DNA of 64,000 bases from an uncultured Opitutia bacterium (GTDB lineage: Bacteria; Verrucomicrobiota; Verrucomicrobiia; Opitutales; Opitutaceae), in contig CAIJZY010000017.1 in assembly GCA_903825285.1 (NCBI GenBank), positions 62,001 to 126,000 on the forward strand, written 5' to 3'. A model generated the notes under the pieces. It made no database searches. It saw only the letters and a program-made list of their open reading frames with translations, and had not been told where the DNA came from. Shown piece by piece: positions 48,594 through 61,149 of this stretch. Every line of letters starts with the position of its first letter. The stretch's first letter is position 1. The translations under genes were made by a program, and so were the position numbers.

Positions 48594-49058
48594 ATGCTGC
48601 ACGTCGTCCTTTTCCAGCCGGAGATCGCGCCGAACACGGGCAACGTCGGCCGGATGTGCGCGCTGACCTGCTCGCGGCTGCACCTGATCCACCCGCTCGG
48701 GTTCGAGATCACGGACCGCAACCTCAAGCGCGCGGGCATGGATTACTGGAAGTCGCTCGACGTGCACGAGCACGCGGACTGGGCGGCGTTCCGCGCGAGC
48801 CCGCGGGCGCCGAAGCGCCTGTGGCTGTTCACCACCAAGGCGACGCAGGCGTTCTGGGACGTGCGCTTTGCGGATGACGACGGCCTGGTCTTCGGCAACG
48901 AGGGCGCGGGCGCGCCGGCGTGGCTGCACGAGGAGGTCGGCGCCGGGCAGCGGGTGCAGATCCCGCAGGCGAATCCGTCCCTTCGGTCTCTCAACCTCAG
49001 CACCGCGGCGGGCATCGCCTGCTTCGAGGCGCTGCGGCAGCTGCGGGCCGGCGCGTAG
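48594..49058 (+). CDS. trmL: tRNA (cytidine/uridine(34)-2'-O)-methyltransferase
   Basis: SPOUT-class enzyme that 2'-O-methylates the wobble base of certain leucine tRNAs. The 154-residue sequence begins MLHVVLFQPEIAPNTGNVGRMCALTCSRLHLIHPLGF, the TrmL signature (N-T-G-N-x-x-R), and continues with GLVFGNEGAGAP, and IPQANPSLRSLNLSTAAGIACFEALRQL (the trefoil-knot SAM site with N-x-S-x-x-A pattern). ATG at 48594, four bases after thrB. Convergent with the ABC operon, six bases apart. Confidence 0.94.
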   Translation: MLHVVLFQPEIAPNTGNVGRMCALTCSRLHLIHPLGFEITDRNLKRAGMDYWKSLDVHEHADWAAFRASPRAPKRLWLFTTKATQAFWDVRFADDDGLVFGNEGAGAPAWLHEEVGAGQRVQIPQANPSLRSLNLSTAAGIACFEALRQLRAGA

Positions 49059-49064
49059 GCCGGC

Positions 49065-50048
<984 letters not shown>

Positions 50049-50058
50049 GGTGCGGGGC

Positions 50059-51033
50059 TCAGATCTCGCCGGACTGCACCCGGAGGCAGGCCTGCGCGTG
50101 GCCGGGCGCGACTGGCGCCAGCTCGGGCCGCTCCGTCTGGCAGCGGTCGGACGCATGCTCGCAGCGGGGCGCGAAGGCGCACCCGGCGATCGGCTTCGAG
50201 AGGTCCGGGGGCAGGCCCGGAATGGTGAACAGCGTCGAGCCCTTCGGCTGCAGCGCGGGGATCGAGCGCTGCAGCGCCCGCGTGTACGGATGGCGGGGCG
50301 AGCGGAAGAGCGTGCGGGTGTCGCCCGTTTCCACGATGCGCCCCGCGTACATGACCTGCACGCGGTCGCAGAGGCCGGACACGACGCCCAGGTCGTGGGT
50401 GATGAAGATGACAGCCATGCCGAGCTCCTTCTGCAGGCGTTGGATCAGCTCGAGGATCTGGGCCTGCACCGTGACGTCGAGGGCGGTGGTCGGCTCGTCG
50501 GCGATGAGAAGCTCGGGCTTCGTGATGAGCGCCATCGCGATCATCACGCGCTGCCGCATGCCGCCGGAGAACTCGTGCGGATGGGCGTCGAGGCGCCGCT
50601 GGGCATCGCTCACGCCGACCGCCTCCAGCATGGCCAGTGCGCGGGCTCGGGCGTCGCGGCGGGAGATGTCCTCGTGGATCAGCAGCGGCTCGATCAGCTG
50701 GTCGGAAATCCGCAGGTATGGATTCAGCGACGTCATCGGATCCTGGAAAATCATCGCGATGCGCTTGCCGCGGATCGCGCGCGCCTCCTTCGGCGGGCAG
50801 TGCAGCAGGTCCACGCCGTCGAACATCGCCGTGCCGCCCTCGATGCGTCCCGGCGGCTGGGGCACGAGGCCCATCAGCGAATAGCCTGTGACCGACTTGC
50901 CCGAGCCGGATTCGCCGACGACGCCGAGCGTCTCGCCGCGGTCGACGTGGAAGCTCACGCCGTCCACCGCCCGCGTGACCCCGTTCCGGGTGTGGAACGA
51001 GGTGCGCAGGTCGGTGACGGTGAGCAGGGGCAT
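50059..51033 (-). CDS. Peptide/nickel-type ABC transporter ATPase, OppD/DppD-like
   Basis: 324-residue partner ATPase. Walker [37 protein letters not shown] (Q-loop), signature [38 protein letters not shown] and [22 protein letters not shown] are intact; the C-terminal cysteine module reads [22 protein letters not shown]. The ATG at 51033 is preferred to the longer upstream frame, which lies within the preceding gene. It lies eight bases after the acyltransferase-heptosyltransferase fusion. The transported substrate cannot be told without the membrane subunits. Confidence 0.93.
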   Translation of the reverse strand: MPLLTVTDLRTSFHTRNGVTRAVDGVSFHVDRGETLGVVGESGSGKSVTGYSLMGLVPQPPGRIEGGTAMFDGVDLLHCPPKEARAIRGKRIAMIFQDPMTSLNPYLRISDQLIEPLLIHEDISRRDARARALAMLEAVGVSDAQRRLDAHPHEFSGGMRQRVMIAMALITKPELLIADEPTTALDVTVQAQILELIQRLQKELGMAVIFITHDLGVVSGLCDRVQVMYAGRIVETGDTRTLFRSPRHPYTRALQRSIPALQPKGSTLFTIPGLPPDLSKPIAGCAFAPRCEHASDRCQTERPELAPVAPGHAQACLRVQSGEI

Positions 51034-51041
51034 GGCGCGGG

Positions 51042-52937
51042 TCAGCGGGTCGGCGCGGCCTCGAGCTGCGCGAGGGCGGCGAGCACGAGTTCGGGAGAGA
51101 GATCGGCGAGCGCGGCGCCGCCGGTCCGCGGGCAGCCGGGCGGCTGGAGCAGGGTGGCGGGGGCGGTGAAGACCGGGCGGGTGCGGACGGGGTTGGTCGG
51201 GCCGAAGAGCGCGATCAGCGGGACGCCGAGGGCGTTGGCGAGGTGCATGCCGCCCGTGTCGTTGGTCACGAGCAGCCGGCACGCGCGCAGGCGGGCGGAG
51301 TACTCGGGCAGGGTGGTGCGGCCGGCGAGGTTCTCCACGCGGTCGCCGAAGCCGGCGGCGATCGCGTCGGTGAGGGCCCGGTCGTTGGCCGTGCCGAAGA
51401 GCACGAAGCGGTCGGCCGGCCGCGCGGCGATGAGCGCGCGCCAGTGATCCACCGGCCAGCGCTTTGCCGGCTGGTTCTCCGAGCCGGCAATGAGGCCAAT
51501 GCCGCCCGGGACGGCGCCGGCCGTGGCGGCCAGCGGCGTGCGGTCGGGCGCGACCGCGAGGCCGAAGTGACGGAGGAAATTCTCCCACAGCTCCAGCTGG
51601 TGGTGCGTGCGCTCGTCGAAGTCGCGGGGCACGGCATAGCAGTGCGACAGGAGCGGCCGCCACCGGCCCGGCCGCCCGATGCCGAAGCGATGGCGGCAGC
51701 CGGCGAGCCAGGCCTCAAGGTCGCCCCGCACCGAGTTGGTGAACAGGAGCCAGACATCGGGATAGGCGCGGCGCAGCCGCCAGAAGGCGGGGAAGTAGCC
51801 CCAGCCGCGGGGCGGCAGCGGCTGGAGCCGGTCGGCAACGTGCCAGCCCTCGAGCAGCGGGAGGAACTGGGGCTTGGCGACGAGGGTGATCTCGGCGTCC
51901 GGCCGCGAGGCGCGCAGCGCGCGGAGCAGCGGCAGGGCCATGACGACGTCGCCCAGCCAGTTGGGCAGCCGGACGAACACCCGCGTGCGGCGGGGCAGGG
52001 CGTCGAGTCCGCGGGCCCGCAGTTCGGCGGCGAGGAAATCGCGCTTGGCCTCGAGGCGCAGGCGCCGTTCCGGATAGTCCTGGTTCCGCCAGCGGTCATG
52101 CGCCCAGAGCCACGACGCACAGAGGTCCTCGTCGGCCACGAGCTTCGACTCGAGCCAGCGGTTCGCCGCGATGGTGGTCCCCTCGGTGGTGCCGTCGGTG
52201 GTCAGGGTCTCGAGGTGCAGCTCCACGCGCCAGAAGCCCAGCCGCCGCGGATGCAGCGCCACCAGTTCGGCGTTGAACTTCCCGGCCAGCAGCCCGGGCA
52301 GCTCGGAGGTCGAGCAGACACGGCCGAACAGCGTGGTCAGGCCGCCCTGCAGACCGGCGTTCTGGTCGAACAGCACGCCGACGATGCCGTTGCGCCGCAG
52401 GATGCGCATGGCCTCGGCGAAGCCCTCCTTGCGCGACAGCAGCCGGAGCCCGAAGCGCTCGCGCGCCGACGTGACCCAGGCGTTGGCGCCGGGATTGTCC
52501 AACGGCCGGTAGATCACGCCCATCTCGGGAAACGGCTGCGGCAGCACCAGGGGCATGCCGATCTGGGCCTCCCAGTAGGCGATGTGCGGCGACACGAGCA
52601 CGACCGGATGCGGCGTGCGCTGGTGACGTTGCACGAAGTCCACGAGGCTCGCGTGCGGCCGGATCATCACGTGGAGGTGACGCTCGTCCATGTGGGGCGT
52701 GGCCAGGGAGAAGAGCCCCGTCTCGACCATCCGCCGCGAGCTCAGCCGCGCGATGCGCCGGCGCCAGGCGGGGGTCTGCCCGGGGAAGGCGTGGTCCAGG
52801 TTCGACATCGCCACCCGCCGCCGTCCCGGGAGGACCCAGAAGGCCGCCTCGCCGAGCACGGTGGCCAGCCCGTGCAGCAGCGGTTCCGGCGTGTGCGCCA
52901 GGACCCAGCCCGTGACTTGGAGCAGAAGTTTCAGCAA
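51042..52937 (-). CDS. Fusion of LpxL-type lipid A acyltransferase and GT9 heptosyltransferase
   Basis: 631 residues combining two enzymes of lipopolysaccharide assembly. Residues ~1-300 are a lysophospholipid/lipid A acyltransferase of the LpxL/HtrB type: N-terminal hydrophobic segment, RRRVAMSNLDHAFPG, and the catalytic H-x4-E box in LVSPHIAYWEAQ, then GVIYRPLDNPGANAWV and GVLFDQNAGLQGGL. Residues ~315-631 are glycosyltransferase family 9: VFVRLPNWLGDVVMALPLLRALRASRP, GLIAGSENQPAKRWPVDHWRALI, LLVTNDTGGMHLANALGVPLIALFGPTNP. No stop or frameshift occurs between. The start is a TTG at 52937; no ATG or GTG fits the N-terminal helix. It heads an operon with two ABC ATPases. Confidence 0.88.
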   Translation of the reverse strand: MLKLLLQVTGWVLAHTPEPLLHGLATVLGEAAFWVLPGRRRVAMSNLDHAFPGQTPAWRRRIARLSSRRMVETGLFSLATPHMDERHLHVMIRPHASLVDFVQRHQRTPHPVVLVSPHIAYWEAQIGMPLVLPQPFPEMGVIYRPLDNPGANAWVTSARERFGLRLLSRKEGFAEAMRILRRNGIVGVLFDQNAGLQGGLTTLFGRVCSTSELPGLLAGKFNAELVALHPRRLGFWRVELHLETLTTDGTTEGTTIAANRWLESKLVADEDLCASWLWAHDRWRNQDYPERRLRLEAKRDFLAAELRARGLDALPRRTRVFVRLPNWLGDVVMALPLLRALRASRPDAEITLVAKPQFLPLLEGWHVADRLQPLPPRGWGYFPAFWRLRRAYPDVWLLFTNSVRGDLEAWLAGCRHRFGIGRPGRWRPLLSHCYAVPRDFDERTHHQLELWENFLRHFGLAVAPDRTPLAATAGAVPGGIGLIAGSENQPAKRWPVDHWRALIAARPADRFVLFGTANDRALTDAIAAGFGDRVENLAGRTTLPEYSARLRACRLLVTNDTGGMHLANALGVPLIALFGPTNPVRTRPVFTAPATLLQPPGCPRTGGAALADLSPELVLAALAQLEAAPTR

Positions 52938-53034
52938 GAGGTTGACGGTTTTGCGTTTGTTCGGAACGTCTTACTGCATCAAACGGTGCGGCCCGGAGGT
53001 TAAAAGCAGATTCTGGCCGGACCGGAACGGGACC

Positions 53035-54000
53035 ATGACCGAACTTCTCATCATCAAACCCTCCTCGCTCGGTGACATCGTGCACGGGCTGCAGGTGGCG
53101 ACGTCGCTCAAGGCGCAGCGCGGGGACCTGCGCATCTCCTGGATCGTGCGGGACATTTTCGCCCCGATCGTGCGCGCCTGCGAGGCGGTGGACCAGGTGT
53201 TTGTCTTCGAGCGGGCCGGCGGGGCGAAGGGCTTCCTCCGGCTGATGCGCGAGGTGCGGCAGACGAAGTTCGACTACGTGTTCGATTTCCAGGGCCTGCT
53301 GCGCACGGGCCTGATGGCGTCGCGGGCGCTCGGCAAGGTGAAGGTCGGCCGCAGCGACGCGCGCGAGTGGTCGGGGATGTTCTACGACGAGAAGGTGCCG
53401 CTGCCGCCGGACGGCCGGCGCAGCCACGCGGTGGACATCCTGCTCCAGTTCTGCCCGGTGCTCGGCGCCAAGCCCGAGCTGCGTGGGCATCTCCGCTTCC
53501 GGGAGGCCGACGCGCTGCACCTGAGCTTTGCGGATGGCCGTGGCGGGGCGAAGCCGATCCTGATGTTTCCCGACAGCCGCCGGGCGGAGAAGTGCTGGGG
53601 CGGGTTCAAGCAGCTCACCGAGATGATCCTCCGCGAGAACCGCACCCGCAAGGTGATCTGGGCCGGCAACAACCGCGTGCCCGACCGCAACGCCTACTCG
53701 CCCGAGCAGTTCCTCAACCTCACGGCCAACACCAGCCTCGTCTCACTGCCGACGCTGATCAAGCGGTCGGAGTGGGTGATCACCAATGACAGCGGCCCGA
53801 TGCACCTCGCGGCCGCGCTCGGCGTGAAGACCCTCGGCATCTTTGGCCCGACGGACCCGCGCCTGTTCGGTCCCTATCCGCTCACCGCCCCGACCAATTT
53901 CGTGGTGCAGGCGCCGGTCGGGGACCTCAAGCTCCTCTCCGCCAAGGACGTTTACGCGCGGCTGCAGCGCGCCCGCGCCCGCACCGAGAAACTCCGCTGA
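53035..54000 (+). CDS. Glycosyltransferase family 9 (heptosyltransferase-like)
   Basis: 321-residue GT9 protein: ELLIIKPSSLGDIVHGLQVATSLKAQRGDLRISWIV at the N-terminus, VFDFQGLLRTGLMASRALG, ILMFPDSRRAEKCWGGFKQLTEMIL and TNDSGPMHLAAALGVKTLGIFGPTDPRLFGPYP, the donor-binding motif. These add heptose (or a related sugar) to the lipopolysaccharide inner core from the cytoplasmic side. It is divergent from the fusion gene (97 bp apart), whose C-terminal half is a second GT9, so the pair may add successive sugars (inference). The ATG at 53035 is chosen; an upstream frame is unconserved. Confidence 0.9.
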   Translation: MTELLIIKPSSLGDIVHGLQVATSLKAQRGDLRISWIVRDIFAPIVRACEAVDQVFVFERAGGAKGFLRLMREVRQTKFDYVFDFQGLLRTGLMASRALGKVKVGRSDAREWSGMFYDEKVPLPPDGRRSHAVDILLQFCPVLGAKPELRGHLRFREADALHLSFADGRGGAKPILMFPDSRRAEKCWGGFKQLTEMILRENRTRKVIWAGNNRVPDRNAYSPEQFLNLTANTSLVSLPTLIKRSEWVITNDSGPMHLAAALGVKTLGIFGPTDPRLFGPYPLTAPTNFVVQAPVGDLKLLSAKDVYARLQRARARTEKLR

Positions 54001-54012
54001 CCCCCCGCCGCC

Positions 54013-55284
54013 ATGCTCGATCCCAAACTGCTCCGTGAGTCGCCCGACCTTGTCCGGGCGGCGATTGCCAAGAAACACCTGGAGGTCGACCTCGACGCCG
54101 TGCTCGCCATCGACGCCGCCTGGCGCACCCAGCTCCAGGCGGTCGAGGCCCTCCGCGGCGCGCAGAAGTCCGCCAACACCGCAATGGCCGCGCTGCCGAA
54201 GGGCACGCCCGAGTTCGTGGCCAAGGTGGCCGAGATGAAGGCCGTCTCGGCCCAGGTGAAGAAGGCCGAGCTGCGCCTGAAGGAGACGGAGGAGAAATTC
54301 CGCGCCGCCATGCTCACCGTGCCGAACCTCCCGCATGCCAGCGTGCCCGAGGGCCGCACGCCGGAGGAGAACGTCGTGTTCTCCCTCCACGGCGCCCACG
54401 GCGAGCCGCGGCCCCACGCGCTGCCGCACTGGGAGATCCCCGGCTTCGAGAAGCTCTTCGACTTCGCCCGCGGCGCCAAGGTCACCGGCGCCGGCTTCCC
54501 GTTCTTCATCGGCGACGGCGCGCGCCTCGTGCGCTCGCTCCTCCAGTTCTTCCTCGAGGAGGACGGCCGCGCCGGCTACGTCGAGGTCAGCCCGCCGATC
54601 TTCGTCAACGCCGCCAGCGCCACCGCCACCGGCCAGCTGCCCGACAAGGAGGGCCAGATGTATGAGACCACCCCGGACCGGCTGTTTGCCGTCCCGACGG
54701 CGGAGGTGCCGCTCACGAACTTCTTCCGCGACGAGATCCTCGACGAGGCCGCGCTGCCGGTGATGCGCTGCGCGTACACGCCCTGCTTCCGCCGCGAGGC
54801 CGGCAGCTACGGCAAGGATGTCCGCGGGCTGAACCGCGTCCACCAGTTCGACAAGGTCGAGCTGCTCAAGTGGGTGCATCCCTCGACCAGCTACGTCGAG
54901 CTGGACAAGCTGCGGGACGACGCCGAGCGGCTGCTGCGCAAGCTCGAGCTGCCGTACCGCGTGCTCCTGATGTGCGGCGGCGACCTCGGCTTCGCGCAAT
55001 CGAAGAAATACGACCTCGAGGTCTGGGCCGCCGGCCAGAAGCGCTGGCTGGAGGTCTCGAGCTGCTCGAACTTCGAGTCGTTCCAGGCGCGCCGCGCGCA
55101 GATCCGCTACCGGCCCAAGGACACCGGCAAGCCCGAGCTGGTGCACACGCTCAACGGCTCCGGCCTCGCCGTGCCGCGCGTGCTGGCGGCCATCCTGGAG
55201 AACAACCTCCAGCCCGACGGCCGCGTGAAGATCCCGGCGGTGCTCGTGCCGTACTTCGGCAAGGAGCACCTCAGCTTCGCGTGA
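54013..55284 (+). CDS. serS: Serine--tRNA ligase
   Basis: Class II synthetase charging tRNA-Ser. 423 residues with the N-terminal tRNA-binding coiled coil (about 30-100; VAKVAEMKAVSAQVKKAELRLKETEEKF), NLPHASVPEGRTPEENVV, motif 2 in MRCAYTPCFRREAGSYGKDVRGLNRVHQFDKVELLKWV and motif 3 in LNGSGLAVPRVLAAILENNLQPDGRVKIPAVLVPY. All active-site blocks are intact. It starts 12 bp after the heptosyltransferase and its stop overlaps the tilS start (GTGA). Confidence 0.97.
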   Translation: MLDPKLLRESPDLVRAAIAKKHLEVDLDAVLAIDAAWRTQLQAVEALRGAQKSANTAMAALPKGTPEFVAKVAEMKAVSAQVKKAELRLKETEEKFRAAMLTVPNLPHASVPEGRTPEENVVFSLHGAHGEPRPHALPHWEIPGFEKLFDFARGAKVTGAGFPFFIGDGARLVRSLLQFFLEEDGRAGYVEVSPPIFVNAASATATGQLPDKEGQMYETTPDRLFAVPTAEVPLTNFFRDEILDEAALPVMRCAYTPCFRREAGSYGKDVRGLNRVHQFDKVELLKWVHPSTSYVELDKLRDDAERLLRKLELPYRVLLMCGGDLGFAQSKKYDLEVWAAGQKRWLEVSSCSNFESFQARRAQIRYRPKDTGKPELVHTLNGSGLAVPRVLAAILENNLQPDGRVKIPAVLVPYFGKEHLSFA

Positions 55285-56336
55285 ACCGGCCCCGCGCAGG
55301 CGCCAGGGCCGCGGACCGCTGGGCGCGCTGCGCCGCGGCCGTCGCCCAGGCGCTGCCGCGGGCCCGCCTGCATCCCGCGGTCCTCGCCTGGGCCGACGCG
55401 GCCCCGGCCCGCCGGCCGTGGTCGGTGGCGTTCTCAGGCGGCGCGGACTCGCTCTGCCTGCTGCTCCTGCTCTGGGCCCACTGGCCGGAGCGCCGCGCCC
55501 GGCTGCGCGCCCTGCACTTCAACCACCGGCTGCGCGGGGCCGCGTCGCGGGCCGACGCCGCGTTCTGCCAGCGCGTCTGCGCGGCGCTCGGCGTCCCGTT
55601 GCGCACGGATGCCTGGGCCGACGCGCGCCCGGGGGCGAGCGAGGCGGCGGCGCGCGCGGCCCGCCAGGCCTTCTTCGCGCGCCATGCCACCGCGCTGTGG
55701 TGCGGCCACCAGCAGGACGACATCGCGGAGACCTTCTTCATGCGGCTGGCGCGCGGCAGCGGCGCGGGCGGGCTGGCGGCCCCGCGGCCGGTGCACGCGA
55801 TGCCGCGCGGGCGGGTGCACCTGCGGCCGCTGCTGACGGTGCGCAAGTCCGAGGTGCGCGCCGCGCTGCGGGGTGCGGGCGCAGATTGGCGCGAGGACGC
55901 GTCGAATGCCGGCGGCTATTATTTCCGCAACCGGATCCGTCACCGCGTGCTGCCGGCCTGGCGGCGGGCCGCCGGGCGCGACGCGCTCGCGGGGGCCGCG
56001 CGCTCGCGCGAATTGCTGGAGGAGGATGAATTCGCATTGGAGGCCTGGCTGGCGGAACTCCGCCCCTGGGCCGCGGGCGGGGCGCTCAACCTCCGCCGCC
56101 TGGCCGGACGCCCGCGGGGGCTCGTGCGCCGCGCGCTGCACCACTGGCTGCTCGCGCTGCCGCACCCCGTGAGCCTGTCCCGGCAGGCGTTTGACACGCT
56201 CCTGCGGGATGTCCTGGCGGGCCGCGCGACGCGCCAAAGCCTCGGGCATGATGGGTTTGCTGTCATCGGGCCGGGACGGCTGCGGTATGAGCCGGCGGGG
56301 AAAATGCGCCGCGGATTCCACCGCCGGGCCAATTGA
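55281..56336 (+). CDS. tilS: tRNA(Ile)-lysidine synthase
   Basis: Converts the wobble cytidine of tRNA-Ile(CAU) to lysidine, essential for reading AUA. The PP-loop SGGADSLCLLLLL near residue 50, LHFNHRLRGAASRADAAFC, WCGHQQDDIAETFFMRLARGSGAGGL and VRAALRGAGADWREDASNAGGYYFRNRIRHRVLP are the TilS blocks. A GTG start at 55281, overlapping serS by four bases, is the only reasonable start because the larger frame runs antisense-like through serS. At 351 residues it lacks much of the C-terminal region of the ~430-residue E. coli form. Codon GC is extreme even for this genome. Confidence 0.92.
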   Translation: MNRPRAGARAADRWARCAAAVAQALPRARLHPAVLAWADAAPARRPWSVAFSGGADSLCLLLLLWAHWPERRARLRALHFNHRLRGAASRADAAFCQRVCAALGVPLRTDAWADARPGASEAAARAARQAFFARHATALWCGHQQDDIAETFFMRLARGSGAGGLAAPRPVHAMPRGRVHLRPLLTVRKSEVRAALRGAGADWREDASNAGGYYFRNRIRHRVLPAWRRAAGRDALAGAARSRELLEEDEFALEAWLAELRPWAAGGALNLRRLAGRPRGLVRRALHHWLLALPHPVSLSRQAFDTLLRDVLAGRATRQSLGHDGFAVIGPGRLRYEPAGKMRRGFHRRAN

Positions 56337-56382
56337 CTTATCCGCCCGGAACATCCACGTTGCGACCTCAGTCCAATCCTCC

Positions 56383-58407
<2,025 letters not shown>

Positions 58408-58424
58408 CCCCTGCCAGCTTTGAC

Positions 58425-58455
58425 GCCGGCCCGGTTTTCCCGGGCCGGCTTTTTT
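58425..58455 (+). terminator. Rho-independent terminator of ftsH
   Basis: A 10-bp perfect stem (GCCGGCCCGG/CCGGGCCGGC) with loop TTTTC at 58425-58449 is followed by six T, 17 bp after the ftsH stop. Confidence 0.95.
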
Positions 58456-58519
58456 GCGCCCGTCCCCGCCAAAAACGTCCTTGGATTTGTCCCGGCGCGG
58501 CCCAAAGTAGGCGCCTCGC

Positions 58520-59878
58520 ATGAAAATCTGTTGTATCGGCGCGGGTTACGTCGGTGGCCCCACCATGGCGATGATCGCCCTCAAGGCCCCGGACATCCAA
58601 GTGAAGGTCGTGGACATGAACGCGGCCCGGATCGCCGCGTGGAATTCCGGCAGCCTGCCGATCTACGAGCCGGGCCTGGACGAGGTCGTGCAGCAGACCC
58701 GCGGGCGGAACCTGCATTTCTCGACGGATGTGACCGGCGCAATCAAGGAGGCCGACATCATCTTCGTGGCGGTCAACACCCCGACCAAGACCTACGGCGT
58801 CGGCGCCGGCCGCGCGGCCGACCTGCGCTTCATCGAGTCGGTCGCCCGCACCATCGCCGAGACCGCCACGGGCCCGAAGATCATCGTCGAGAAGTCCACC
58901 ATCCCCGTGAAGACCGCGGAGACGATCAAGGACATCCTTGCCGCCAACTCCCACGGGGTCGCGTTCGAGGTGCTCTCGAATCCGGAGTTCCTCGCCGAGG
59001 GCACGGCGGTGGCCGACCTGCAGCTGCCCGACCGCGTGCTGATCGGCGGCGAGCGCACCCCCGGCGGCGAGAAGGCGATCCAGACGCTGGTGGACGTGTA
59101 CGCCCGCTGGGTCCCGCGCGACCGCATCATCACCACCAACCTGTGGTCGTCCGAACTCTCCAAGCTCGTGGCCAACGCCTTCCTCGCGCAGCGCATCTCC
59201 TCAATCAACTCCATCTCGGCCCTCTGCGAGGCGACCGGCGCGGACGTGGACGAGGTGGCCAACGCGATCGGCAAGGACTCGCGCATCGGTCCCAAGTTCC
59301 TGAAGGCCTCCGTCGGCTTCGGCGGCTCGTGCTTCCAGAAGGACATCCTCAACCTGGTCTACCTCTGCGAGCACTTCGGCCTGCCGGAGGTCGCCGCGTA
59401 CTGGGACTCCGTGGTGCGCATGAACGACTATCAGAAGCGGCGCTTCGCGACGAAGATCGTGCGCGGGCTGTTCAACACCGTGGCCGACAAGCGCATCGCG
59501 GTGCTGGGCTTCGCCTTCAAGAAGGACACCAACGACACCCGCGAGTCGGCCGCCATCGCCGTCTGCCGCGACCTGCTCGCCGAGCACGCCCATGTCGTGG
59601 TCTACGACCCGCGCGTCCCGGCCGACGAGATTCGCGCGGACGTCCTGGGCGCCGGCCGCACCGAGCCGCGGCTGACCGTGGCCGCGTCCGCCTACGAGGC
59701 GGCGCAGGGCGCGCACGCGATCGCGATCGTGACCGAGTGGGACGAGTTCAAGCGGCTCGACTACGCCCGGATCCTCGGGGCGATGCACAAGCCGGCGTTC
59801 ATCTTCGACGGCCGCAACATCCTCGACCTGGCCAAGCTCTCCGCCCTCGGTTTCCGCACCTACGGCATCGGCAAGTGA
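58520..59878 (+). CDS. UDP-glucose 6-dehydrogenase (animal-type UGDH)
   Basis: NAD-dependent enzyme oxidising UDP-glucose to UDP-glucuronate, a precursor of surface polysaccharides. 452 residues: [96 protein letters not shown] and the catalytic Cys271 in [20 protein letters not shown]. The length and the sequence PTKTYG...GRAAD resemble the eukaryotic-type enzyme more than the shorter E. coli Ugd. Single gene after the ftsH terminator, convergent with the DUF1501 gene. Confidence 0.95.
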   Translation: MKICCIGAGYVGGPTMAMIALKAPDIQVKVVDMNAARIAAWNSGSLPIYEPGLDEVVQQTRGRNLHFSTDVTGAIKEADIIFVAVNTPTKTYGVGAGRAADLRFIESVARTIAETATGPKIIVEKSTIPVKTAETIKDILAANSHGVAFEVLSNPEFLAEGTAVADLQLPDRVLIGGERTPGGEKAIQTLVDVYARWVPRDRIITTNLWSSELSKLVANAFLAQRISSINSISALCEATGADVDEVANAIGKDSRIGPKFLKASVGFGGSCFQKDILNLVYLCEHFGLPEVAAYWDSVVRMNDYQKRRFATKIVRGLFNTVADKRIAVLGFAFKKDTNDTRESAAIAVCRDLLAEHAHVVVYDPRVPADEIRADVLGAGRTEPRLTVAASAYEAAQGAHAIAIVTEWDEFKRLDYARILGAMHKPAFIFDGRNILDLAKLSALGFRTYGIGK

Positions 59879-59884
59879 CGCCGG

Positions 59885-61141
59885 TCAGATGAAGGGCAGC
59901 GGCGCAAAGCCGCTTCCGACCACGGGCGCGGCCGGGCTGCCCAGCCAGCGCTCGAGCAGGGTGGCGTAGACGCCCCGGAAATCCGTGCTGAACGCGAGGT
60001 CCTGGTGCGGCGCGAGGTCGAGCGACGGCGCGGTGCCGTGCAGTCCGCCCTTCACGCGGGCGCCCATCACGAAGAGCGGCGCCGCCGTGCCGTGGTCCGT
60101 GCCGCGGCTCTCGTTCTCGCCCGGCCGCCGGCCGAACTCGGAGAACGTCATCGTCGTGACCTGTCCGTCGAGGTGATGCTGCGCGAGATCCTTCTGGAAC
60201 GCCGCCAGGCCGGAGGAAAGGGTGGTGAGCAGGTTCGCCTGCTGGTTTGCCTGGTTGCTGTGGGTGTCGAAGCCGCTCAGCGAGACGAAGTAGACCCGCG
60301 TGGGCAGTCCGGAGGCGATGAGCGCGGCGACATTGCGGAGCGAGGCGGCGAAGGGATTGCCCGGGTATGTCGCGGCCGGCTGGTAGCCGCCGAGCACCTG
60401 CTGGACCTTCTTCTCGGTCACGAGCGAGTCCATCAGCGTGTGCTGGAGGTAGGCGGCGTTGTCATTCTCCGCCGGGCCGGAGCGGCTGACCAGGGCCTCG
60501 AGCAGGCGTCGGTTTTCCTCGTTCTCCCGCCGGTTTCCCGTGCCGGGCAGGAGCCCGAAGGTGGGGTGCTCGTGCGCGCCGAGGAAGGACTGGGGCAGGC
60601 CGTTGCTGACATGAATCGCGACGGGATCATGGTCGCCGGCGGGTTGTCCGGCGCAGGCGTTGTCGAGGTAGCGGCCGATCCAGCCGTCGGCCAGGAACTC
60701 GCCGCTGCCGCTGGCGGTTTCCCAGATCTCGGTCGAGCGGAAGTGGCTGCGGTTGGGATTCGGGTAGCCGACGTTCTGGACGATCGCAAGGTGACCCTCC
60801 TGGTACAGCTCGTGGAGCGCGGCGCACGACGGGTGCAGTCCCGCCGTGGCGCTGAGCCGGAGCACCTTGTCCGGCGCGATCGCGAGCGTGGGCCGGAGCC
60901 GGTAGTAGCGGGCGTCCTCGAACGGCACGAGCGTGTTGAGCCCGTCGTTGCCGCCCGCGAGCTGGACGAGCACGAGGATGGGCCGGCCGGTCTCGGGTGC
61001 GGGCGTGGCCGCGAGCGCGGAGTGGACGAGGAAGGCCGGCGCAAAGCGGCTGAACGCCAGCAGGCCGAGGCCGCGGCCCGAGCGGTGGAGGAACTCGCGG
61101 CGGGTGGTGGGCAGGAAAGGGGTCGGGAGGTTCGAGGACAT
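59885..61141 (-). CDS. DUF1501 family protein with Tat signal
   Basis: 418 residues. Twin-arginine leader TRREFLHRSGRGLGLLAFSRFAPAFLVHSALA, then LVLVQLAGGNDGLNTLVPFEDARYY, GLHPSCAALHELYQEGHLAIVQNVGYPNPNRSHFRSTEIWE and TMTFSEFGRRPGENESRGTDHGTAAPLFVMGARVKGGLHG, the DUF1501 signature; the fold belongs to the alkaline phosphatase/sulfatase superfamily, as the metal-binding Asp, His and Glu residues suggest. The substrate is unknown. DUF1501 genes typically sit next to DUF1800 genes, as here (eight bases apart), and are especially common in Planctomycetes and Verrucomicrobia. Confidence 0.93.
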   Translation of the reverse strand: MSSNLPTPFLPTTRREFLHRSGRGLGLLAFSRFAPAFLVHSALAATPAPETGRPILVLVQLAGGNDGLNTLVPFEDARYYRLRPTLAIAPDKVLRLSATAGLHPSCAALHELYQEGHLAIVQNVGYPNPNRSHFRSTEIWETASGSGEFLADGWIGRYLDNACAGQPAGDHDPVAIHVSNGLPQSFLGAHEHPTFGLLPGTGNRRENEENRRLLEALVSRSGPAENDNAAYLQHTLMDSLVTEKKVQQVLGGYQPAATYPGNPFAASLRNVAALIASGLPTRVYFVSLSGFDTHSNQANQQANLLTTLSSGLAAFQKDLAQHHLDGQVTTMTFSEFGRRPGENESRGTDHGTAAPLFVMGARVKGGLHGTAPSLDLAPHQDLAFSTDFRGVYATLLERWLGSPAAPVVGSGFAPLPFI

Positions 61142-61149
61142 GGCGGGGC

